DNA of 9,363 nt from Syntrophomonadaceae bacterium (GTDB lineage Bacteria > Bacillota > Dethiobacteria > DTU022), in the NCBI GenBank assembly GCA_007136055.1, contig SLHT01000166.1:1-9363 (forward strand), in the 5' to 3' direction. Shown here in pieces: positions 1 to 6,174 of this stretch. Positions within the stretch are counted from its first letter, which is position 1, and each line of letters begins with the position of its first letter. The position numbers and the translations under genes are program-made. Under the pieces are notes generated by a model that was not told the origin of the DNA, made no database searches, and saw only the letters and a list, made by a program, of their open reading frames with translations.

Positions 1-1305
1 GCGGAAGCTGCCGGAATTAAAGCAGGCTGGCAGTTGCTGCGGATTGATAATATGTCAGTCGGCGACATTATCGATTACAAGATTATGGAGTCTGATGATG
101 AACTGCGCCTGCTTTTAATGAACGAACTGGGTATTCTGCACAGGGTTAAAATTTTCAAACCGGTTAGCGCTCCCCTGGGCCTGCAGTTCAACCCTCCGAC
201 AATAACGGAAATGCAGAATTGCGGTAATCGGTGCATATTTTGTTTTGTTGATCAAAATCCTGCGGGAATGCGCTCGGCGCTGTATGTTAAAGATGATGAT
301 TACAGGTTGTCATTTCTTTATGGTAATTTCATAACTCTAAACAGGTTAAACAGTTCCGAATTAGATCGTATTATCAGGCTGCGGCTCAGTCCACTTTATG
401 TTTCTGTGCACACCACGAACCTGGAATTGCGCAAGCGCATGTTTGGAACAAAGAAAGCTGAAAAGGGCCTTATTAATCTACAGTATCTGGTCAACGAAGG
501 GATACAGGTTCATGCCCAGGTTGTACTGTGTCCCGGTGTTAATACCGGTCATGAAATGAAAAGGACCATAACTGATCTGTCTAAAATGGGACTTAACCTG
601 GTTAGTGTTGCCCTTGTGCCAATTGGCCTGACAGCACACCGTTCAGGCCTTAAAAATTTAAGAAAGTTTAACAGCAAAGAGGCGAAGGAACTCATTGACT
701 GGCTTGAAGAAAGGCAGCAGTTATTTTTAAAGGACCGCGGCACCCGTTTTGTTTTTGCCGCCGATGAGTTTTATAACCTGGCTTCGTTCCCACTCCCTAA
801 TGCTGATCAATATGAAGGTTATCCGCAGCTGGAAAACGGTGTAGGACTGGCCAGGCATTTTTTAGAAGAACTTGCGTTAACCGAAAAACAAAAATTCGCA
901 ACCGCGGAAAATGATCTGACAATTACCATAGCCGCCGGCCCTGCTGCAGAAACTATCTTACAGGACCTGGTGAGGAAATTTTCCGCTATCGAGGGTTTAA
1001 GTATTGACTTAAGAATTATAAGGAATTGCTTTTTTGGAGAACAGGTTACGGTCTCAGGGTTGTTAACAGGCAGCGACTTGTTGACGGCGCTTGCAGGAAC
1101 TGCTATTGGTGACGGGGTTTTTATATCGAAAACAATGCTCAAGGAAGGTCGGAGAGTTTTTCTGGACGGTTTAACCGTTGAAGAAATTGAACAGGCGCTA
1201 AATGTGCCTGTTTATGCCGTTAGCGGCCCGTTGGAGCTTCTCTCAAAATTGAAGGCAATTGCCGTCGGAACCAGATCCGAACATAAAAGGAGCCCGGAAC
1301 ATTGA
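1..1305 (+). CDS. DUF512 family radical SAM-like Fe-S protein, 5'-partial
   Basis: The frame is open from base 1, so the gene begins left of the window; the TTG at 34 is internal, because the codons before it (AEAAGIKAGWQ) read as the end of a PDZ domain, continued by LLRIDN. The visible 434 residues hold the PDZ remnant (1-40), a radical SAM-like core with a CxxxCxxC cluster motif at visible residues 74, 78 and 81 (CGNRCIFC), the family-typical stretches CFVDQNP and YVKDDDYRLSFLYGNF just after it, and a C-terminal DUF512 domain (about 310-425) with VTVSGLLTG. Family members probably bind a 4Fe-4S cluster and S-adenosylmethionine; the reaction is not established. The gene sits directly upstream of der, as in many Clostridia. 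Its TGA overlaps the der TTG by 4 bp, suggesting translational coupling. Confidence 0.93.
   Translation, partial: AEAAGIKAGWQLLRIDNMSVGDIIDYKIMESDDELRLLLMNELGILHRVKIFKPVSAPLGLQFNPPTITEMQNCGNRCIFCFVDQNPAGMRSALYVKDDDYRLSFLYGNFITLNRLNSSELDRIIRLRLSPLYVSVHTTNLELRKRMFGTKKAEKGLINLQYLVNEGIQVHAQVVLCPGVNTGHEMKRTITDLSKMGLNLVSVALVPIGLTAHRSGLKNLRKFNSKEAKELIDWLEERQQLFLKDRGTRFVFAADEFYNLASFPLPNADQYEGYPQLENGVGLARHFLEELALTEKQKFATAENDLTITIAAGPAAETILQDLVRKFSAIEGLSIDLRIIRNCFFGEQVTVSGLLTGSDLLTALAGTAIGDGVFISKTMLKEGRRVFLDGLTVEEIEQALNVPVYAVSGPLELLSKLKAIAVGTRSEHKRSPEH
1285..1292 (+). promoter_or_regulatory. Ribosome binding site deciding the TTG start of der
   Basis: AAAAGGAG lies 9 bases before the TTG at 1302, inside the last codons of the upstream gene. 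It supports initiation at TTG. The protein then begins four residues before the first beta strand and P-loop of the G domain, as expected for Der. Confidence 0.65.
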
Positions 1306-2633
1306 TAGATGACATTGTTGCTATTGTCGGACGTCCGAATGTGGGTAAGTCAACTCTTTTTAACCGCCTTACTGCTACAAGGACAGCAATTGAAGAAAAA
1401 GTTCCGGGAGTAACCCGGGATCGCCTCTATGGAGCTTCGGAGTGGTGTGGCAGAAACCTGGTTATCGTCGATACGGGAGGCGTTACCTTTGGAAGCGAGG
1501 ACCAGTTGACCACCATGGTCAGACGCCAGGTTGAGCTGGCAGTCGCAGAAGCCAGGGTGATTATATTTCTGCTGGATGGCAGGGAAGGTTTGACTGCCCT
1601 TGATAAAGAAGTTGCTGAGATGCTCAGGCGCAGCGGAAAAGAAGTGATTCCGGTTGTAAATAAAATTGATTATCACGATATGGAAGATGTAAAGTATGAT
1701 TTTTATGGTTTGGGCTTTGGCGATCCCTTGCCTGTTTCCGCTTCGCATGGGAGGGGAATCGGAGAGCTGCTTGATCAGATCTGCAGTTTGCTCCCACCCA
1801 CTGTCGCGAATGATGAGCAATCTGCTGAGGATGTCATAAAAGTTGCTGTTATTGGCAGGCCAAATGTGGGCAAATCATCTTTGATCAATACTATCCTTGG
1901 TGAAGAACGGGTTATCGTCAGCACAATGCCCGGAACAACCAGGGAAGCTGTAGATACTTTTTTTCTATATCAAGATCAGCCCTATGTCCTAATTGACACT
2001 GCAGGAATGCGGCGCAAAAGCAGGGTCAAGGAAGATGTGGAATACTACAGCGTGCTCCGATCGCTGAAAGCAGTTCAGCGCTCGGATCTTGCCCTGCTTT
2101 TAGTGGATGGTGAAAGTGGCATTACCGAACAGGATCAAAGGCTGGCCGGATATGTCGATGAAGCTGGAAGAGGGTTAATCCTGGTTGTTAACAAATGGGA
2201 TCTGGTTAGAGGTCAGGGAGATGCCCGTCAAGAATACCTTAACAATCTGAAACGATTATTCAGTTTTGTTCCCTATGCCCACGTCGCTTTTGTTTCAGCC
2301 CTGACAGGGTGGCGATTGGAAAAAATATTTCCCTTGCTTATAAATACATGGCAGGAGCAGCATAAGAGGATATCTACTTCACTTTTAAATGAATTATTGG
2401 AAGATGCAGTTGCTGTAAACCCGCCTCCAACAGTTAAAGGCAAGAGGGTTAGAATATTTTACGTTACTCAACCTGCAGTCAAACCGCCGACATTCGTATT
2501 TTTTGCCAACGAGCCGGAATTAATTCACTTTTCTTATCAACGTTACCTGGAAAACAGGCTTCGTGATTCTTTCGGTTTCAGTGGCACTCCGATAATTGTA
2601 AAGTTTAAAAGGAGACAGCGGAGAGGAGAGTAA
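1302..2633 (+). CDS. der: Ribosome biogenesis GTPase Der (EngA)
   Basis: Der is an essential tandem GTPase that binds the 50S precursor and promotes late large-subunit assembly. Both G domains are complete. Domain 1 has the P-loop GRPNVGKS (10-17), DTGG (57-60), NKID (120-123) and a SAS G5 motif (146-148). Domain 2 has GRPNVGKS (185-192), DTAG (232-235), NKWD (297-300) and SAL (332-334). A KH-like domain follows (about 355-443) with a basic tail (KFKRRQRR). The length of 443 residues is typical. The start is TTG, overlapping the TGA of the DUF512 gene by 4 bp. plsY begins 3 bp after its TAA, so the three genes are almost certainly one transcript whose promoter lies outside the window. Confidence 0.98.
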   Translation: MIDDIVAIVGRPNVGKSTLFNRLTATRTAIEEKVPGVTRDRLYGASEWCGRNLVIVDTGGVTFGSEDQLTTMVRRQVELAVAEARVIIFLLDGREGLTALDKEVAEMLRRSGKEVIPVVNKIDYHDMEDVKYDFYGLGFGDPLPVSASHGRGIGELLDQICSLLPPTVANDEQSAEDVIKVAVIGRPNVGKSSLINTILGEERVIVSTMPGTTREAVDTFFLYQDQPYVLIDTAGMRRKSRVKEDVEYYSVLRSLKAVQRSDLALLLVDGESGITEQDQRLAGYVDEAGRGLILVVNKWDLVRGQGDARQEYLNNLKRLFSFVPYAHVAFVSALTGWRLEKIFPLLINTWQEQHKRISTSLLNELLEDAVAVNPPPTVKGKRVRIFYVTQPAVKPPTFVFFANEPELIHFSYQRYLENRLRDSFGFSGTPIIVKFKRRQRRGE

Positions 2634-2636
2634 TTA

Positions 2637-3239
2637 ATGGCCTACACCGGTTTGATAGTGACTGTTCTGATTTTGGCTTACCTGCTTGGCTCACTGCCTT
2701 TTGGCTATCTTGTAACCCGGGCGCTCAAAAACGCCGACATCAGGAATTACGGCAGTGGCAATATCGGCGCTACTAATGTGCTGCGGGTTATGGGTTGGAA
2801 GGCAGCTTTGCCTGTTTTCATTCTCGATATGTTAAAAGGGGTTGCTGCTGTCCTGCTGGCGAAAGCATTCAGCGACCTTCCCGCGGTTTATCTGGCAGCC
2901 GGATTTTTAGCATTGGTCGGACACAGTTTCCCGCTATTTCTTGGATTTAAAGGTGGCAAGGCTGCCGCTACAGGAATTGGCGTGCTGGTGGCCTTATCCG
3001 GTTGGGTTACTTTAACCTTAATCGTAATTGCCGGCATGGTTATCGTTCTGACCCGCTATGTATCCCTTGGATCGATTCTCGGGGCTGTCTCAGTTCCACT
3101 GTTTTTCTGGATATTTGGTTTTGGAGCGCTTTACATTTCCTTTGGACTCGCTACGGCTGTCCTGGTGGCTGCACGGCATCACGAAAATATTGGCAGGCTG
3201 TTAAAGGGGACAGAGTCGAAAATCGGGCAAAAAGGGTAG
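2637..3239 (+). CDS. plsY: Glycerol-3-phosphate acyltransferase PlsY
   Basis: PlsY is an integral membrane enzyme that transfers the acyl group from acyl-phosphate (made by PlsX) to the sn-1 position of glycerol-3-phosphate, giving lysophosphatidic acid, the first step of phospholipid synthesis. The 200-residue protein has several hydrophobic segments and the family motifs: LGSLPFGYL (17-25), GSGNIGATN (39-47) followed by R50, DMLKG (64-68), GHSFPLF (95-101), FKGGK (104-108) and the C-terminal RHHENIGRLLKG (180-191). One deviation is FKGGKAAAT, where FKGGKGxAT is usual. Start ATG at 2637 follows a GAGAGGAGAG ribosome binding site at 2621-2630 inside the end of der. It lies 3 bp after der and is presumably cotranscribed. 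In many Clostridia the next gene is gpsA; here it is an HD-domain gene. Confidence 0.95.
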   Translation: MAYTGLIVTVLILAYLLGSLPFGYLVTRALKNADIRNYGSGNIGATNVLRVMGWKAALPVFILDMLKGVAAVLLAKAFSDLPAVYLAAGFLALVGHSFPLFLGFKGGKAAATGIGVLVALSGWVTLTLIVIAGMVIVLTRYVSLGSILGAVSVPLFFWIFGFGALYISFGLATAVLVAARHHENIGRLLKGTESKIGQKG

Positions 3240-3279
3240 ATGGCGATCTCAATTACTCGGGCAGAAAGGTTGTGCTGTA

Positions 3280-4476
3280 GTGATTAGAAAAGAACTTTTC
3301 GAGTTGCTCTTTGAAGCGGCCAGCATTCAACGCTGGAATGACCACATCAGGCCTGAACACTTTACAGAACTTGACAAGCAAGCCCATAAAATGGTTTACG
3401 CTTATGTTCTGGCCAGGATTGAGGAAACTGATCGCGGTGCGGTTATTGACTGGCCTCGTTTAGTCGAGGGGGGGCTTTTTGAATTTCTGCACCGCATTGT
3501 TTTAACAGATATCAAACCCCCGGTATACTACAGGCTGATGGCCGAAAAAGGTGATCAGCTGAATCAATGGGTGCTTGAAAAGCTTGAGGACAAGGTAACC
3601 GATTTGCGGGTTGATCTGCCTGCTAAAATGAAACAGTATTTCTCTACTATGGAACATGCTAACCTGGAAAAAAGAATCCTCAGGGCGGCCCATTACCTGG
3701 CCACTAACTGGGAGTTTAAAATCATTTACCGTCTTAATGAAGGGTTATTCGGCCTGGAAGAAACCAGTAAAACTATTGCCGACCAGATAGAAGAGCATTA
3801 TGATCTCGCTGGCGTCCAAAAGCTGGCCCTGGGCAAGAAAACCAGCAACTTTTTAGACCTGGTCGGTCAGCTGCGCTTTCAACAACGGTGGGCCCAGTCA
3901 CCACGTGTGCCGAAAACATCTGTCATGGGGCACATGCTAATTGTAGCAATGATGAGTTATCTTTGTTCCCTTGAATTAAATGCCTGTCCAAAACGTATTT
4001 ACAATAACTATTTTGCCGCCCTGTTTCATGACTTGCCCGAGGTGCTGACCAGGGATATTGTATCACCGGTTAAGCGCTCAGTGGCGGGGATTGATGAAAT
4101 TATAAAGGATATAGAACACAGGCAGCTCGAAGAAAGGATTTTCCCCCTGCTTCCTGTAGCCTGGCATGAAGAATTGAAGTATTTCACCACTAATGAGTTT
4201 GACAGTAAAATCGTTGAAGGCAAAACAATAAAAACTGTCAGCTCCGATGACATCAATAAGCATTACAACCACGACTGTTTTTCTCCGCTCGACGGCGAGA
4301 TTATTAAAGCTTGCGATAGACTCGCCGCTTACATCGAAACATTTCTTTCAATTTCTCACGGAATTAAGTCTTACCACCTGATGGAAGGGAATCGCCATCT
4401 TTACAGCCTCTACAGCAGCAAAGTAATTGCGGGGATTAACTTTGGCCAGCTTTTCAGCTATTTTAAAATCCAGTGA
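3280..4476 (+). CDS. HD-domain phosphohydrolase (YfbR-like, COG1896 type)
   Basis: This 398-residue soluble protein has no signal peptide or membrane segment. Its second half carries an HD metal-binding pattern: H218 (in VMGHML), the H250-D251 doublet (in FHDLPEVLTRDI) and D346 (in KACDRLAAYIE). This H...HD...D spacing, and the EVLTxD stretch after the doublet, resemble the YfbR group of metal-dependent 5'-deoxynucleotidases; the substrate here is unknown. The N-terminal half (about 1-185) is helical and contains HFTELDKQAHKM (27-38) with further histidines, but no second HD doublet. The start is GTG at 3280, preceded at 10 bases by AGAAAGG (3263-3269). The gap to plsY is 40 bp with no terminator, so it probably belongs to the same transcript. 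Family assignment is firm, the specific reaction is not. Confidence 0.85.
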   Translation: MIRKELFELLFEAASIQRWNDHIRPEHFTELDKQAHKMVYAYVLARIEETDRGAVIDWPRLVEGGLFEFLHRIVLTDIKPPVYYRLMAEKGDQLNQWVLEKLEDKVTDLRVDLPAKMKQYFSTMEHANLEKRILRAAHYLATNWEFKIIYRLNEGLFGLEETSKTIADQIEEHYDLAGVQKLALGKKTSNFLDLVGQLRFQQRWAQSPRVPKTSVMGHMLIVAMMSYLCSLELNACPKRIYNNYFAALFHDLPEVLTRDIVSPVKRSVAGIDEIIKDIEHRQLEERIFPLLPVAWHEELKYFTTNEFDSKIVEGKTIKTVSSDDINKHYNHDCFSPLDGEIIKACDRLAAYIETFLSISHGIKSYHLMEGNRHLYSLYSSKVIAGINFGQLFSYFKIQ

Positions 4477-4511
4477 TCCAGACTATTGGCCGGCAAATAA
4501 AGATAACCCAG

Positions 4512-5099
4512 CTATTTGTTTTGCAGAAAGTTGCGCCTGCCCTGCGCGTAGGCCCGGTAATCGGGAATATGTTTAAGGGCAATAATTAATGCAGTAATTA
4601 AGCCGAACAAAATCCAGCTCCACTGTTCGTGCTGCAGGCCTAATACCAGCGGTATAAACAAGGCGGCGCTGCCAAAGGCGGTGTTGATGTCTCTTAAGAT
4701 CATGCTAAGAATGACGGCGCAGAGGACTATGAATAGGATACTTAAAGGTGAAAGGACGATAAACACGCCCAGGGTTGTAGCCAGGCCCTTTCCGCCCTTG
4801 AACTTTAAAAAAATGCTATAGTTGTGACCGAGAATTACCAGGGCTGCGCAGGCGAAAATTGTAGGCTGATCGGCAGACAGTGAAAGGGCAAGCATAACCG
4901 TAAGCATCCCCTTTAAGGTATCGACAATAACGGTAAGTGCTCCGGGCAGCAGGCCGGCAGTCCTGTAAGTGTTCATGCCCCCGACATTGCCCGAGCCCTG
5001 GTTTCGAATATCAATCTTTTTAAATAACCGGCCAAAGAGATAGGCTGTTGGAAACGAGCCGATTAAATAAGACAGCGGCAGAAGCAGTAAACTGGACAT
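4512..5099 (-). CDS. Second PlsY-family membrane protein, divergent paralogue
   Basis: The 195-residue polytopic membrane protein clearly belongs to the PlsY family: IGSFPTAYL (13-21), GSGNVGGMN (35-43) followed by R46, DTLKG (60-64), GHNYSIFLKFKGGKGLATT (91-109). It departs from canonical PlsY in two places. The conserved Thr of GSGNxGxTN is Met, and the C-terminal RHxxN motif is KHIPD (176-180), so the motif Asn is Asp. The FKGGKGLAT motif, by contrast, is closer to consensus than in the plsY at 2637. Start ATG (complement of 5097-5099) has a clear GGGAGG site (complement of 5110-5115) at 10 bases. A weak promoter candidate on this strand is TTTACA (complement of 5162-5167), 17 bases, TAAAGC (complement of 5139-5144). 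The gene converges on the HD gene across 35 bp. It could be a specialised acyltransferase or a family member with another acyl acceptor. Confidence 0.85.
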   Translation of the reverse strand: MSSLLLLPLSYLIGSFPTAYLFGRLFKKIDIRNQGSGNVGGMNTYRTAGLLPGALTVIVDTLKGMLTVMLALSLSADQPTIFACAALVILGHNYSIFLKFKGGKGLATTLGVFIVLSPLSILFIVLCAVILSMILRDINTAFGSAALFIPLVLGLQHEQWSWILFGLITALIIALKHIPDYRAYAQGRRNFLQNK

Positions 5100-5199
5100 T
5101 GTATATTTGCCTCCCGGTAAAACCTCTAACTTAATTTCGCTTTAGCAGCAGTAATTCCTTCTGTAAAGCCAGAAAGAGTTTTAAGGGCAGAAGGACTTG

Positions 5200-5228
5200 T
5201 TGACTTTTTTATAAGCGTGCATTAAAAT
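5200..5228 (+). promoter_or_regulatory. Sigma-A type promoter of tRNA-Pro
   Basis: TTGACT (5200-5205) and TAAAAT (5223-5228) are separated by exactly 17 bases, five of six matches to each consensus box. Transcription would start near 5235, giving a precursor leader of roughly 40 bases before the tRNA at 5273. Confidence 0.75.
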
Positions 5229-5272
5229 GGTTTAAGAATTAGTATGACAATTAAAAATAACTATAACTACAT

Positions 5273-5349
5273 CGGGGCGTGGCGCAGCTTGGTAGCGCGC
5301 TTGACTGGGGGTCAAGAGGTCGAAGGTTCAAATCCTTTCGCTCCGACCA
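5273..5349 (+). tRNA. tRNA-Pro, anticodon GGG
   Basis: The 77-base cloverleaf folds fully. The acceptor stem CGGGGCG/CGCTCCG has one G-U pair. The D arm is GCGC/GCGC around AGCTTGGTA. The anticodon stem CTTGA/TCAAG encloses the loop CTGGGGG, with GGG at positions 34-36. The variable region is AGGTC, and the T arm GAAGG/CCTTT surrounds TTCAAAT, with one G-U pair. The discriminator is A and CCA is encoded. The first base pair C1-G72 is characteristic of bacterial proline tRNA. It decodes CCC and CCU. No terminator hairpin with a T-run follows, so the transcript may continue into the genes at 5370-6038 and be freed by processing. Confidence 0.97.
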
Positions 5350-5369
5350 CTATTTAATCCAGGGAGGGG

Positions 5370-5429
5370 ATGGTTAAACGGGCAAATAAAGTCGCGAAAA
5401 GATTCAAAATGAAAGGATGTGCCCGCTAA
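5370..5429 (+). CDS. Possible 19-codon upstream ORF, very basic
   Basis: This short ORF (ATG at 5370) encodes a 19-residue peptide with eight Lys/Arg (MVKRANKVAKRFKMKGCAR). Its TAA (5427-5429) directly abuts the ATG of the exported-protein gene, in the same frame. A strong AGGGAGGGG (5361-5369) precedes it, but only about 2 bases separate the AGGGAGG core from the ATG, tighter than usual. It could be a coupling leader peptide or chance. No homology is recognised and the peptide is too short to judge. Confidence 0.2.
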   Translation: MVKRANKVAKRFKMKGCAR

Positions 5430-6038
5430 ATGAGGAAACGGGTATTAGTTGCTGCAGTATTGACAATATTGGCCTTATTAGTGTTTGCCGTACCCACGCT
5501 TGCATTTGTCAGCGACTATACAGCTGTCGGGTTCAGGTATATCGGCGATGTTTTCCACGAAAAAAAAGTTAATTTTCCCGGAGGAACCACATATTTCCAG
5601 ATCCGGGGAAAAGGTGAAGCCAGCGGTACTCAATCTGTTAGTTACAGTGTAACAAGCGCAGTTTATGGTGGATCAACAGATGTTTATATCAATAATAACT
5701 TCTTTGCCACCACAGCCCTTGATGCTGCCCCGGATGAGCTGATGAGGGTTTTAAGCGAAATAGACTTTACGGGCCGGGCAACGGTTCAAACCGGAATAGA
5801 GATGAATCCCGGTGAAAGCGGTTATATCAGGCAATCAGCCGCTTCGAGCGTTGGCACAGATGGTGAGTATCTTAAAATCTCAAACCATTTTGGCAATACA
5901 GGTGGTACAACAAGAAGAGTTGCCGAAGTTGGACGGTTTATGACTGACAGGATGGAAGTAGTCGGTTATGCCGAAGTTTGGGAGGTCACTACACGACAAA
6001 GCGGTACTGCTAAAGCAGGTTTTTGGAGTGTAAACTAA
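5430..6038 (+). CDS. Exported protein of unknown function
   Basis: I do not recognise this 202-residue protein. It begins with a classic Sec signal peptide: a basic MRKR, a hydrophobic core (5-20) and a signal peptidase I type site after PTLA, probably between A25 and F26. The mature part has no cysteine and no further membrane segment. It is rich in Thr, Ser, Gly, Val and Tyr and looks mainly beta-stranded, suggesting an extracellular or wall-associated beta domain; no lipobox, LPxTG or S-layer motif is present. Start ATG at 5430 follows an in-frame TAA. The nearest Shine-Dalgarno match, GAAAGGA (5411-5417), lies 12 bases away, rather far, so coupling to the upstream ORF is conceivable. The tRNA-Pro gene lies upstream and a strong terminator downstream, making it the last gene of its unit. 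Confidence 0.85.
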   Translation: MRKRVLVAAVLTILALLVFAVPTLAFVSDYTAVGFRYIGDVFHEKKVNFPGGTTYFQIRGKGEASGTQSVSYSVTSAVYGGSTDVYINNNFFATTALDAAPDELMRVLSEIDFTGRATVQTGIEMNPGESGYIRQSAASSVGTDGEYLKISNHFGNTGGTTRRVAEVGRFMTDRMEVVGYAEVWEVTTRQSGTAKAGFWSVN

Positions 6039-6060
6039 AACAGGGTCAAAAGCAAGCAAT

Positions 6061-6100
6061 GAAGAGGTTTCAGGTCAACAAGCCTGAAGCCTCTTTTTTT
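6061..6100 (+). terminator. Intrinsic terminator after the exported-protein gene
   Basis: AGAGGTTTCAGG (6063-6074) pairs with CCTGAAGCCTCT (6083-6094) over 12 bp with one G-U pair and an 8-base loop. The stem runs into a continuous T-run to 6100. It ends transcription from the tRNA/exported-protein unit. Confidence 0.93.
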
Positions 6101-6127
6101 GACACTAAAACAGATTGTAAGTATACT
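6099..6127 (+). promoter_or_regulatory. Strong sigma-A promoter of the aminomutase gene
   Basis: A perfect TTGACA (6099-6104) is followed after 17 bases by TATACT (6122-6127). Transcription would start near 6134, about 40 bases before the ATG at 6175. The first two T of the -35 box are the last two of the preceding terminator T-run. No operator-like inverted repeat is obvious around it. Confidence 0.85.
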
Positions 6128-6174
6128 AGGTGATGAATTAATAAAGCATTTGTCGATATGGAGGGATACAGAAA

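Noticed and set aside
3002..3280. 92-codon ORF overlapping the end of plsY in another frame
   Set aside because: It runs over the conserved C-terminal coding region of plsY and lacks any family features, so it is a shadow.
4477..4511. Possible bidirectional terminator between the converging genes
   Set aside because: The 35 bases contain no inverted repeat with a T-run.
5157..5176. Hairpin CCTTCTG/CAGAAAG in the plsY-paralogue leader
   Set aside because: It is only 7 bp with one G-U pair and no T-run on either strand, so it is too weak to call a terminator or attenuator.
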